Of a DNA stretch of 64,000 nt, positions 33,609 to 42,491 are shown in pieces; the stretch's first letter is position 1; every line of letters starts with the position of its first letter. The stretch lies in the NCBI RefSeq assembly GCF_036173125.1, contig NZ_CP108054.1, forward strand, positions 5,270,001 to 5,334,000. Reading direction: 5' to 3'. The position numbers were made by a program, and so were the translations under genes. This DNA is from Streptomyces sp. NBC_00286 (lineage in GTDB: Bacteria > Actinomycetota > Actinomycetes > Streptomycetales > Streptomycetaceae). The notes under the pieces were generated by a model. The model did not search any database. It saw nothing but the letters and a program-made list of their open reading frames with translations, and was not told the origin of the DNA.

Positions 33609-34775
33609 GTGCGTGCGCTGCGGGCCGAGGATCCCGAGTCGCTGGGCGGGCACCGGCTGCTCACCCGGCTCGGCTCGGGCGGCATGGGCATGGTGTATCT
33701 CGCCCGGACGACGGACGGTTCGCTTGCCGCGCTGAAGGTGATCCGCGCCGAGTACGCCGCCGATCCCGCCTTCCGGGCCCGGTTCCGCCGCGAGGTGCGG
33801 CTGGCCACCGGGCTCGCGGGGGCGGTGGGTGGTGCCGGTGACGGCCGCCGACCCGGACGCGCGCGAGCCGTGGCTGGCGACGGAGTTCGTGCCCGGTCCG
33901 TCGCTCGTGGAGGCGGTCGACGGCTACGGACCGGTACCCGCGCACACCGTGACAGCACTCGGCGCCCGGCTGGCCGAAGCGCTGGCCGAGGTGCTGGCCG
34001 AGGTGCACACGGCGGGACTGGTGCACCGGGACGTCAAGCCCGGCAACATCCTCCTCGCCCTCGACGGGCCCAGGCTGATCGACTTCGGCATCGCCCAGGG
34101 CACCGGCGCGACCGCGCTGACGGCCGCCGACACGGTGATCGGCAGCCCCGGCTACCTCTCCCCGGAACAGGCCCAGGCGCGGACGGGCGAGGTCGGCCCG
34201 CCCAGCGATGTCTTCTCCCTCGGCTGCGTGCTGGCGTATGCGGCCACCGGGCGGCGGCCGTTCGGCTCCGGCGACGCGGCGGCGGTCCTGTACCGCACGG
34301 TGTACGAGGATCCCGACACTGCTGGCCTCGACCGCCTCCTGCCGCCACGGGCGTACGAGGCGATCATCGGCTGCCTCGCCAAGGAACCGTGGCGCAGGCC
34401 CACGGCCGCCGGGCTCCGGACCGTGTTGGAGGCGGTGTCCGGTCGTACGGGCGGTGCGGTGGGGGAGTACAGCGCGGTCGGTCGTGCCGGGGGACACGAC
34501 GGGCCGGGTGGCTGGCTGCCGCCCGAGGTGCTGCGGCTGGTGGCGGACCGTTCGGCGGGCGCCCTCAATCCGCCGCCGCGGCTGGAGCCTCCGGCCTCGC
34601 CGGATCCCGGGGGCGCAAAGCGGGGGCTGTCCCGGCGCCGGGTGCTGGCCATCGGTGGCTCGGCGGCGGCCGTGGTCGCCGCCTCGGGAACCGGACCGAA
34701 CCCGCTTCCTCTACCAGGTCCGCAACGGCAGGTTCCGCTTTCTGGGGCGCCACGACCAGGTGCTGGGGGCGGACG
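33609..34775 (+). pseudogene. Ser/Thr protein kinase, frameshifted and 3'-truncated
   Basis: Hanks-type motifs are spread over two frames: the Gly loop RLGSGGMGMVYLA and Lys in AALKVI in the first frame, then HRDVKPGNILL, DFGIAQG and GSPGYLSPEQ in the second. One extra G in the run at 33818-33822 shifts the frame. The kinase domain ends near 34460. A Ser/Pro linker and an RRRVLAIGGSAAAVVAASG segment follow, after which such fusion proteins would carry a substrate-binding domain. Instead the sequence runs into the antisense acyltransferase gene. Confidence 0.78.
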
Positions 34776-35470
34776 TCGACCGGTAGGCGTGCCCCCGCGG
34801 TCGCGCCAGGCGAGGGGACTCCGCCGAGGTCATGGGCGAATGTGGCCGCCGTACGCCACGCGGTGGTCACCGCCGCTCGGGCCCGCGCCGTGCCTGCGGA
34901 GCTGTCGCCGTTCAGCACGATCGGGGCGCCCACGTGGACGTGGAGGCTGGGTCGGCGCAGTGGGGCTGTGGCGAGGCCGGCGATCTGCTTGATCGTGCTG
35001 CCCGAGGTGACGCGGCGGGAACCGGCCTGGCCGACGGGCACGATGGGGGCGCCGGTACGTTCGGCGAGGCGGGCCAGGCCGGTGCGGAAGTCGCCGGGGG
35101 GCGCCTCTGCGGCGTCCTTGCGGCCGGGCAGGCCGCCCTCGGCGTAGATGAGCAGGTACCTGCCCTGCTCAAGGGCCTGGGCGGCCAGGTCGAGTGCGGC
35201 CGAGGCCCGTGGGTCGCCGCGGTGTACGGGGATATGTCCTTCGCGGGTGAGGGAGCGACCGAGTACGGGCACGCGCCACAGACCGGCGGTGGCCATGATG
35301 ACCGGTTCGACGCCGAGGCGGTGCAGCGCGGCGATCACGACAGCGGGGTCGGCGAGCGAGGTGTGGTTCGGGGCGATGATGCTGCCCGGCGGCAGGTCGG
35401 CGCCAGGGTCGGTGGTCACGGTCAAGCGGCCGAAGGCGGGCACCAGGAGGTCGGCTATGCGGCTGAGCAT
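34565..35470 (-). CDS. 1-acylglycerol-3-phosphate O-acyltransferase (PlsC-like)
   Basis: The 301-residue frame has a PlsC domain over its first about 215 residues: the catalytic H-x4-D in APNHTSLADPAVV (about residues 33-45), IPVHRGDPRAS, YAEGGLPGRK in place of the usual EGTRS, and APIVPVGQAG. It would add a second acyl chain to lysophosphatidate at the membrane. After residue about 225 the sequence is Arg/Pro-rich and antisense to the truncated kinase. The natural C-terminus has probably been lost and replaced by read-through. Confidence 0.72.
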   Translation of the reverse strand: MLSRIADLLVPAFGRLTVTTDPGADLPPGSIIAPNHTSLADPAVVIAALHRLGVEPVIMATAGLWRVPVLGRSLTREGHIPVHRGDPRASAALDLAAQALEQGRYLLIYAEGGLPGRKDAAEAPPGDFRTGLARLAERTGAPIVPVGQAGSRRVTSGSTIKQIAGLATAPLRRPSLHVHVGAPIVLNGDSSAGTARARAAVTTAWRTAATFAHDLGGVPSPGATAGARLPVDVRPQHLVVAPQKAEPAVADLVEEAGSVRFPRRRPRPPPSHRWPAPGAGTAPALRPRDPARPEAPAAAAD

Positions 35471-35503
35471 GGAGCGGTCTCCCGGTCTCGACGACGTTGA
35501 CCT

Positions 35504-35833
35504 TCATCGTCGAAGGCGGAGCGTCCGTCCGGCCTGAGTCGCCGTACTCGGGGCCACGGCCACCGCCTCGGCGCTCAGGGCGCGCCCCTTCTCACGCACC
35601 TTGAGCGAGTAGAGGTACGACTCGTCCGACACCGCGGTGATCCGGCCGCCCCGGTCGACGGCGAGGGCGGACATGTTGCCGACGAAAACGCCGTCCAGCG
35701 TCTTCTTGTCGAGGTCGTCGGACAAGGCCCGTATACGGACCTGGCCGGAGCGGTCTCGCGACGGGGCGGACGAGGCCGGGTCATCGGCGGTGGTGGCGCC
35801 CTGGGCCAGAGCGGCACCCATGGTCATGGCCAC
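35504..35833 (-). pseudogene. N-terminal fragment of an esterase-like phytase-family protein
   Basis: The piece VRIRALSDDLDKKTLDGVFV, GNMSALAVDRGGRITAVSDE is typical of the first blades of secreted esterase-like-of-phytase beta-propellers. The preceding residues look like the end of a signal peptide. Only about 109 codons remain of a family usually over 350 long, and the frame ends abruptly next to the acyltransferase gene. Confidence 0.6.
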
Positions 35834-36267
35834 TGTGATGCGCCTCGGGCGTCACAGCATGGCCGCACAGAAGGGGTGGTTGCGCAACCACGAGGGGCAG
35901 GGCGGACGGCCGCTACACCGCGCGGGTTCAACAAAATGTCAATCCACAGCGCGAAGGTCCGGATGTCTCTACTCGTCCAGCAAGTACCCATTGAGTAACT
36001 TGCGTAACCAGAGGTCCCAGAGGTCCCAGAGGCTCCGGGCCCCACCGGACGGGTCGGTGCCCTGGGCGGTCGGCACGCAACCCTCGTGGCACACGCCCGC
36101 GCCCTGCAGAAGACCGACGGCTCTGCCGCTGAACTCGCGAGCAGCAGCAGGCGTTGGACATCTTCACGGCTGTGGGCGTGCCGACGGAGGGGGACAAGGA
36201 CCTCGACTGGTGACGTTCACCTCCGCCCAGCGCCCCTCCGGCAGGAGTTCAGGCCCGTTCTCGTAGC
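35834..36267. other. Gene-poor scar region
   Basis: No intact gene is seen. A plus-strand piece ending at 36213 (QQALDIFTAVGVPTEGDKDL) resembles the end of a tetratricopeptide-type regulator. A triplicated AGAGGTCCC motif lies at about 36010-36034. The remainder is unrecognised and looks like deletion debris at the end of the accessory region. Confidence 0.4.
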
Positions 36268-36699
36268 ATGAGCGCCGTGACAGCCCGTGCACCGCTCCAC
36301 CGCGAGCAGCCGCCACTGCCGTGGTGGCTGACGCTGTTGGTGCTGGGGCTGCTGGCCGGGCTGTTCGGGATGCATGGGCTCGCGCCGGGCGGGGCGTCCG
36401 TCGTCGGCGGCCATCACTCCGGCGCCGCCGCGCATGCGCACATGGCGAATGCGGACATGGCGCCCGTGAGCACCGAATCCGTCTGCCATGGCCACGGTGA
36501 CGGCGGCGGTCATACGCAGCATGCCGATCCGGCGTGTGCCTCGGGCGCCGTCGGCGCGGGCCCAGCCCTTCCCGTGCTGATGCCCGACCCGGCCGGTCAG
36601 GCCGGGGCCCCGCTCGGTGGCCACCGGACCGTGGCTGCCGAACCAGAGGGCGGCCGTGCGCCTCCCTCACTCGCCGAACTGCAACTTCTGCGGATCTAG
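36268..36699 (+). CDS. DUF6153 family His-rich membrane-associated protein
   Basis: The 143-residue protein has one hydrophobic helix at about residues 18-40 (LPWWLTLLVLGLLAGLFGMH). An external segment dense in His, Met and Cys follows (GHHSGAAAHAHMANADM, CHGHGDGGGHTQHADPAC), then a Pro/Ala-rich tail. This fits the DUF6153 family, often found beside DUF305 genes. Metal binding, probably copper, is inferred from composition. Confidence 0.75.
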   Translation: MSAVTARAPLHREQPPLPWWLTLLVLGLLAGLFGMHGLAPGGASVVGGHHSGAAAHAHMANADMAPVSTESVCHGHGDGGGHTQHADPACASGAVGAGPALPVLMPDPAGQAGAPLGGHRTVAAEPEGGRAPPSLAELQLLRI

Positions 36700-36817
36700 G
36701 ACAAGGCCAGGCCGTACCCGCCGCTGCCGCATGCGTCGCGGCCGACAGGCGTACGGCCCTCAGCCATGTCCCGCGCCGACGGCGCACTCTTCCTCGCGAC
36801 ACCGCAGGAGTTCACGC

Positions 36818-37489
36818 ATGTCCAAAGGCATGACCCAAACCCGTTCCCTCGTCCGTCGAGCCGCGCTCGCCGCGACGGCCGTATCCGCCGCCTTCGTCCT
36901 CGCCGCCTGCGGCAGCGACGACGGCTCGGACACCGGCGCCGAATCCGGCTCTGCCGCTGGCTCTGGCGCGCAGCCGTCGGCCTCGGCGAGCGCCGAAGAC
37001 ACCGCCGGCGCCCACAACGACCAGGACGTGTCGTTTGCGCAGGGCATGATCCCTCACCACCAGCAGGCCATTGAGATGGCCGGGATGGCCGCCGACCAGG
37101 CGTCCTCCGCCGAGGTCAAGGACCTGGCATCCCGTATCGAGAAGGCCCAGGACCCGGAGATCAAGACGATGACCGGCTGGCTGGAGTCCTGGGGCGAGGA
37201 CATGCCCTCCGCCATGCCCGGCATGGACCACTCCGGCCACTCCTCCGACTCCGGCATGCCCGGGATGATGGGCAAGGAGGACATGGACGAGCTGATGAAA
37301 GCGTCCGGCAAGGACTTCGACACGAAGTTCCTGACCTTGATGGTCGAGCATCACGAGGGCGCCGTGGAGATGGCCACCACCGAGAAGGGGAAGGGCCAGT
37401 ACGGGCCGGCCACGAAGATGGCGGACGACATCATCACCGCTCAGAAAGCCGAGATCGAGGAGATGAACAAGCTCCTCGGCAAGGACTGA
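36818..37489 (+). CDS. DUF305 lipoprotein, probable copper-binding
   Basis: The 223-residue protein has a lipobox (VLAAC, Cys near residue 29) after a twin-Arg-like start (RSLVRRA). A Ser/Ala linker leads to a helical DUF305 domain with two equivalent motifs, MIPHHQQAIEMAGMA and MVEHHEGAVEMA. Between them is a Met/His-rich loop (MPGMDHSGHSSDSGMPGMM). Each HH motif is a likely metal site. ATG 36818 is chosen because it opens the lipoprotein signal. A terminator follows at 37522. Confidence 0.88.
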   Translation: MSKGMTQTRSLVRRAALAATAVSAAFVLAACGSDDGSDTGAESGSAAGSGAQPSASASAEDTAGAHNDQDVSFAQGMIPHHQQAIEMAGMAADQASSAEVKDLASRIEKAQDPEIKTMTGWLESWGEDMPSAMPGMDHSGHSSDSGMPGMMGKEDMDELMKASGKDFDTKFLTLMVEHHEGAVEMATTEKGKGQYGPATKMADDIITAQKAEIEEMNKLLGKD

Positions 37490-37521
37490 CGGTGACCGAC
37501 GGGGGCTGACGAACACCGGCT

Positions 37522-37557
37522 GGGGCTCCGGCCTGCGGCATCGCAGGCCGGAGCCCC
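37522..37557 (+). terminator. Terminator after the DUF305 gene
   Basis: GGGGCTCCGGCCTGCG (37522-37537) pairs perfectly with 37542-37557 around a 4-base loop. Confidence 0.85.
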
Positions 37558-37568
37558 TGGCGTTGCCA

Positions 37569-37587
37569 TATACCCCATACGGGTATA
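37569..37587. promoter_or_regulatory. CsoR-like copper operator
   Basis: TATACCC-CATAC-GGGTATA is a perfect 7-bp inverted repeat with the ATACCC/GGGTAT arms typical of actinobacterial CsoR sites. It lies 47 bp before the DUF4396 gene. No csoR gene is in the window. Confidence 0.65.
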
Positions 37588-37633
37588 CGTTCGGGACTGT
37601 GAGAGTCCCGCAACAGGCCGCCCTGCGACGGGA

Positions 37634-38161
37634 ATGAGGCGAATGAAGGTCATGGACCACAGCACTCATCACACCGACACCACGCACGGCCACGACCACA
37701 CGGCGACGCATACCGGCACCCACGCGGGAGCCTCCTGGTCCATGGCAGTGAAGGCGACCCTGCACTGCCTGACCGGATGCGCCATCGGCGAGATCCTCGG
37801 CATGGTCATCGGCACCGCATTGCTGTGGGGCAACCTGCCGACCATGGTCCTGGCGATCGCGCTGGCGTTCCTCTTCGGCTACTCGTTCACGCTGTTCGCG
37901 GTTCTCCGGGCGGGGCTGAACCTCAGGTCCGCGATCAAGGTCGCGCTGGCCGCCGACACCGTCTCGATCGCGGTGATGGAGTTCGTCGACAACGCCATCA
38001 TCGCCCTCACGCCGGGCGCGATGGACGCGCACCTTTCCGACGGGCTGTTCTGGTCGGCTCTGCTGGGCGGGTTCGGGGTCGCCTTCCTGGTCACCACCCC
38101 GGTCAACAAGTGGATGATCGGCCGCGGCAAGGGCCACGCCGTCGTACATGCCCACCACTGA
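37634..38161 (+). CDS. DUF4396 membrane protein with His-rich N-terminus
   Basis: The 175-residue protein starts with a metal-binding-type segment (HSTHHTDTTHGHDHTATHTG). Four or so membrane helices follow from residue 40 (LHCLTGCAIGEILGMVIGTA, MVLAIALAFLFGYSFTLFAV), including a conserved Cys in the first. It also ends in His (VVHAHH). The family role is unknown; with a CsoR-like box upstream and DUF305/DUF6153 beside it, copper handling is a reasonable inference. ATG 37634 is taken; 37643 or 37652 are possible. Confidence 0.8.
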   Translation: MRRMKVMDHSTHHTDTTHGHDHTATHTGTHAGASWSMAVKATLHCLTGCAIGEILGMVIGTALLWGNLPTMVLAIALAFLFGYSFTLFAVLRAGLNLRSAIKVALAADTVSIAVMEFVDNAIIALTPGAMDAHLSDGLFWSALLGGFGVAFLVTTPVNKWMIGRGKGHAVVHAHH

Positions 38162-38380
38162 GCACCCGCATCGAGTGGTCCCGACCATGCCGCGACAACC
38201 CAGGTCGCTGATCTGGGCGTTCGGTATTTCGTGCGTGATGATGACGATCTGGCGGGTAAGTACCAAAATGGATCGAATGCCAGTGTGTGTGGTGCGCTCT
38301 CGAGTGCCGCGGCGACACATGCCCTGAGCTGTGAGGATCTCAGCGCGGTCGAGAACGCGACGAGAGCGAGATGAGCGACC

Positions 38381-40837
38381 ATGGAGCAGCGCGCCGTCGA
38401 CGACTGGGAAGCGCGTTCCGTCGGGGACATCGTGGGCGAGGCGCTCACCGCGCGCGCCAACATCGACGAACACGGCACCGTGACCGGGTGGAGCGAGGGT
38501 GCCGAGCACCTGCTCGGGTACACGTCGGCGCAGATTCTGGGCCGGCCGGCGGCCTCACTCCTCGCCGAGGAGCCCACGACGAGCGACCTCCCTGCCTTCT
38601 CGGAACTGCCGAGGTGGCACGGCACGCTCGGTCTCCGGCACCGCGACGGCCACCGCCTGGAGGCGAGGGTCCTGGCGCATCACAGGACGCCGGACGACGG
38701 GACCCGCGACTGGCTCCTGGTCTCCGCCGTGACCGGAGCGCAGCCCCGTCGTGACGACGAGGCGCTGGTGCGGCGGGGTTTGCTCGACTCCCCGTGCTGC
38801 GCGACCTCGGTGTACGACACGGACCTGCGCTTCCGCCGGTCCAACCGGTCCGGGCAGGCCTCACTGGGCCTGAGCGACGACGACATGCGTGGGCTGCGGC
38901 TGAGCGACGTGCTCCCCGAACCGATCGCGGAGGTCGTGGAGCGGCTGATGGTGCGGGCCCTGGAAACCGGCGAGACGCAGTACATGGAGAACCACGCGCG
39001 CGCCCCCGGCGAGGCCCGTGAGCACGCATGGTCGGTTCACCTCTACCGCCTGGAGGACCCGGACGGCCGCGTCCTGGGCGTGGCGTCCACCGGGCACGAC
39101 ATGACCGAGCAGTACTGGGCCCGCACGCGCCTCCAGCTGATCGCCGAGGCCAGTAGCCGTATCGGCAGCACGCTCGACGTGACGCGGACTGCGCAGGAGC
39201 TGGCGGACGTGGCGGTTCCGGGACTCGCCGACTTCATCAGTGTCGATCTCCTGGCGTCCCTCGACGACCTGCCCGAGCAGCCTCCGGAAGCGCTGACGGC
39301 GGGCGGCCGCCTCGTGCTGCGGCGCATCGCCCACCGATCCGTGTATCCGGGAAGCCCCGAGGCGGTCATCGCGCCGGGCGAGGTGGACGAGTACCCGGAG
39401 GGCTCCCCTCCGGCGGAGAGTCTGCGGTCGGGACGTGCCGTGCTGTACCAGGTGACCGAGCCGGCGATCGCCGACTGGGTGGCCGAGGATCCGCTCCGGT
39501 CCTCCCGGATCCGCGAGTTCGGCTTCCATTCGGTGATGACCGTGCCTCTGACGGCACGCGGAGCCACGCTGGGCGTCGTCGTCTTCGCTCGTCACCGGCA
39601 CCCCGACCCGTTCCAGGAGGACGACCTGGTGCTGGCCGAGGAACTGGCGGCCCGGGCGGCGGTCTGCATCGACAACGCCCGCCGCTATACCCGCGAACGC
39701 AGCACGGCGGTAACCCTGCAGCGCAGCCTGCTGCCGCAGCGGCTGCCCGAGCAGGCCGCAATGGAGGTCGCCTTCCGCTACCTTCCGGCCGGTGCCCGGG
39801 CCGGGGTGGGCGGAGACTGGTTCGACGTGATCCCGTTGTCCGGAGCCAGGGTGGCGCTGGTGGTGGGCGATGTGGTGGGCCACGGCATCCATGCCTCCGC
39901 GACCATGGGACGGCTGCGTACGGCCGTACGGACCCTCGCCGACATCGATCTGCCCCCGGACGAACTGCTCACTCACCTCGACGACCTGGTCGGCCGTCTG
40001 GCTTTGGAGGCGGAGGGCGCGGAGCGGACCGCCGGGAACGCCGAAGAAGGAGAGACGACGGGAGACGTCGGGGCGACCTGTCTCTACGCTGTGTACGACC
40101 CCGTCTCCCGCCGTTGCACACTGGCCCGGGCCGGGCATCCGCTCCCGGTCGTGGTGAGCCCGGACGGCACCGCGGAACTGCTCGCCGTTCCGGCGGGACC
40201 CCCGCTGGGCCTGGGCGGACTGCCCTTCGAGGCGATGGAGACGGAACTGCCGGAGGGCAGCCTGCTCACCCTCTACACCGACGGCCTCATCAGTTCCCGC
40301 GACCACGACATCGACGACGGCGTCTCCCTGCTGCAGCGGGCCCTCGCCATTCCCGCGGCCTCCCTGGACGTGCTGTGCGACACAGTGCTCGCCACCTTGC
40401 TTCCCGGTCGGCCCGCCGACGACGTGGCCCTCCTCGTCGCCCGCACCCGGGCGCTCAAGGCCGACCGGGTCGCGACCTGGGAGGTGGCCCCGGATCCCGC
40501 CACCGTCGCCGACGCCCGCAAGAACGCCGTCGGTCAGCTGGCGGAATGGGGCCTGGCTGATGCGGCCTTCGTGACCGAGCTGATCGTCAGCGAACTGGTC
40601 ACCAACGCCATACGGCACGCCGAGCCGCCCATCCAGCTGCGTCTCATCCACGACCGGAGTCTCATCTGCGAGGTCTCGGACGCCAGTAGTACGGCACCCC
40701 ACATGCGCCGAGCCCGCACCTACGACGAGGGCGGCCGAGGCCTGCTCCTGGTCGCTCAGCTGACCCGGCGCTGGGGCACCCGCCACACCACCAAGGGCAA
40801 GACGATCTGGGCGGAACAGAGTCTCGAGTACGGCTGA
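38381..40837 (+). CDS. PAS-GAF-SpoIIE phosphatase with C-terminal anti-sigma-type kinase domain
   Basis: The 818-residue soluble protein has, in order: a PAS domain (about residues 20-115), a second PAS (135-235), a GAF domain (265-435), a SpoIIE/PP2C phosphatase (about 460-670; GVGGDWFDVIPL and GDVVGHGIHASATMG hold the metal aspartates), and an RsbW-like ATPase (about 690-815; ELIVSELVTNAIRHA and DEGGRGLLLVAQL). It can both dephosphorylate an anti-anti-sigma factor and phosphorylate one or bind a sigma factor, linking a PAS/GAF signal to SigB-type control. Partners are not adjacent; sigF and sigN lie 28 kb away. Confidence 0.9.
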   Translation: MEQRAVDDWEARSVGDIVGEALTARANIDEHGTVTGWSEGAEHLLGYTSAQILGRPAASLLAEEPTTSDLPAFSELPRWHGTLGLRHRDGHRLEARVLAHHRTPDDGTRDWLLVSAVTGAQPRRDDEALVRRGLLDSPCCATSVYDTDLRFRRSNRSGQASLGLSDDDMRGLRLSDVLPEPIAEVVERLMVRALETGETQYMENHARAPGEAREHAWSVHLYRLEDPDGRVLGVASTGHDMTEQYWARTRLQLIAEASSRIGSTLDVTRTAQELADVAVPGLADFISVDLLASLDDLPEQPPEALTAGGRLVLRRIAHRSVYPGSPEAVIAPGEVDEYPEGSPPAESLRSGRAVLYQVTEPAIADWVAEDPLRSSRIREFGFHSVMTVPLTARGATLGVVVFARHRHPDPFQEDDLVLAEELAARAAVCIDNARRYTRERSTAVTLQRSLLPQRLPEQAAMEVAFRYLPAGARAGVGGDWFDVIPLSGARVALVVGDVVGHGIHASATMGRLRTAVRTLADIDLPPDELLTHLDDLVGRLALEAEGAERTAGNAEEGETTGDVGATCLYAVYDPVSRRCTLARAGHPLPVVVSPDGTAELLAVPAGPPLGLGGLPFEAMETELPEGSLLTLYTDGLISSRDHDIDDGVSLLQRALAIPAASLDVLCDTVLATLLPGRPADDVALLVARTRALKADRVATWEVAPDPATVADARKNAVGQLAEWGLADAAFVTELIVSELVTNAIRHAEPPIQLRLIHDRSLICEVSDASSTAPHMRRARTYDEGGRGLLLVAQLTRRWGTRHTTKGKTIWAEQSLEYG

Positions 40838-40944
40838 TGCCCGCCTGCGGCAGCGCGATCAGCCACACACAACCCGCATCCGCCGAACGGCACCCCAGCC
40901 CACCACCCCCGTAAGCACCCCGCCCACCCGCCGGAGCAGCCCGT

Positions 40945-40950
40945 TAGGCT
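40945..40950 (+). promoter_or_regulatory. Candidate -10 box for a leaderless purD message
   Basis: TAGGCT ends 6 bases before GTG 40957 and there is no ribosome site. Confidence 0.5.
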
Positions 40951-40956
40951 GACCCC

Positions 40957-42210
40957 GTGAAGCTCCTCGTCATCGGCAGCGGTGCCCGCGAACACGCCCT
41001 GTGCCGCTCCCTCTCCCTCGATCCCGCCGTCACCGCCCTGCACTGCGCCCCCGGCAACGCGGGCATCGCCGAGGTGGCCGAGCTGCACCGGGTCGACGCC
41101 CTCGACGGCAAGGCCGTGGCCGCGCTGGCCACGGAACTCGACGCCGATCTGGTCGTCGTGGGCCCGGAGGCACCGCTCGTCGCAGGGGTCGCCGACGCCG
41201 TGCGCGAGGCGGGCATCCCGGCGTTCGGCCCCTCCAAGGAGGCCGCCCAGCTCGAGGGCTCCAAGGCCTTCGCCAAGGAGGTGATGGCGGCCGCGGGCGT
41301 CCCGACCGCCCGCTCCTACGTCTGCACCACGCCCGACGAGGTCGAGGTGGCGCTCGACGCCTTCGGCGCTCCGTACGTCGTGAAGGACGACGGCCTCGCG
41401 GCCGGCAAGGGCGTCGTCGTGACCGCCGACCTAGAGCAGGCCAGGGCGCACGCCAACGCCTGCGACCGTGTGGTCATCGAGGAGTTCCTCGACGGCCCCG
41501 AAGTCTCGCTCTTCGCGATCACCGACGGCGAGACCGTCGTCCCGCTGCAGCCCGCCCAGGACTTCAAGCGCGCCCTGGACGGCGACGAGGGCCCCAACAC
41601 CGGCGGCATGGGCGCGTACTCCCCCCTCCCGTGGGCGGAGGCCGACCTCGTCGAGGAGGTCATGAACACCGTCCTCCAGCCGACCGTCGACGAGCTGCGC
41701 CGCCGCGGCACCCCCTTCTCCGGCCTCCTCTATGCGGGTTTGGCGATCACCAGCAGGGGCGTACGGGTCATCGAGTTCAACGCCCGCTTCGGCGACCCCG
41801 AGACCCAGGTCGTCCTGGCCCGCCTCAAGACCCCGCTCGCGGGCGTCCTCATGGGCGCCGCGCAGGGCACCCTCGCCGACTTCCCGGACCTGCGCTGGAG
41901 CGAGGACGCGGCCGTCACCGTGGTCATCGCCTCCCACAACTACCCCGCCACCCCGCGCACCGGCGACCCCATCGAAGGCCTCGACGAGGTAGCCGCACAG
42001 GACGCCCCGCACGCGTACGTCCTGCATGCCGGCACCCGGCGCGAAGGCGGCGCGATCGTCAGCGCGGGCGGCCGTGTGCTCTCCGTCACGGCGAGCGGTA
42101 CGGACCTGGCCCGGGCCCGCGAACGCGCATACGCGGCCGTCGACCGCATCCGCCTCGACGGCTCGCATCACCGCACGGACATCGCGGCCAAGGCGGCGGC
42201 CGGATCGTAG
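40957..42210 (+). CDS. purD: Phosphoribosylamine-glycine ligase
   Basis: The 417-residue ATP-grasp enzyme joins glycine to phosphoribosylamine, step 2 of purine synthesis. It shows the N-terminal [23 protein letters not shown], the ATP-grasp [13 protein letters not shown], and [14 protein letters not shown] and [12 protein letters not shown] of the active site. Length is normal. It stands alone rather than in a pur operon, the usual state in Streptomyces. The GTG is supported by the conserved N-terminus. Confidence 0.96.
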   Translation: MKLLVIGSGAREHALCRSLSLDPAVTALHCAPGNAGIAEVAELHRVDALDGKAVAALATELDADLVVVGPEAPLVAGVADAVREAGIPAFGPSKEAAQLEGSKAFAKEVMAAAGVPTARSYVCTTPDEVEVALDAFGAPYVVKDDGLAAGKGVVVTADLEQARAHANACDRVVIEEFLDGPEVSLFAITDGETVVPLQPAQDFKRALDGDEGPNTGGMGAYSPLPWAEADLVEEVMNTVLQPTVDELRRRGTPFSGLLYAGLAITSRGVRVIEFNARFGDPETQVVLARLKTPLAGVLMGAAQGTLADFPDLRWSEDAAVTVVIASHNYPATPRTGDPIEGLDEVAAQDAPHAYVLHAGTRREGGAIVSAGGRVLSVTASGTDLARARERAYAAVDRIRLDGSHHRTDIAAKAAAGS

Positions 42211-42491
42211 CCCCCCATCTCACTCTTCTCACCCTTCCCATCAGGCCTTTCTCACCCCTCCCGTCAGCCACCTCTCCCCAAAGCCATTCCATCGAGTGAC
42301 TGATCCCCTATCCGGCTGACGTGGGCCGGAGCCCCAACTAGGGTGCGGCGCAAGCGGGTCCGGCACTTGGCCCACCGGCATTGCGATGTCAGTCCTGGGT
42401 GCCACAGTGGGGGAGTGAGCAACGCCATGGACGACCGCCGGCAGTGGCTGGGTATGCACGCGCCGGGCGGCAAGAGGGGGTGACACCGGTC

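Noticed and set aside
38861..40786. 641-codon minus-strand frame opposite the SpoIIE-type gene
   Set aside because: Antisense shadow with low-complexity composition.
40838..40956. Purine riboswitch ahead of purD
   Set aside because: The message looks leaderless and the upstream DNA is C-rich repeat without a riboswitch fold.
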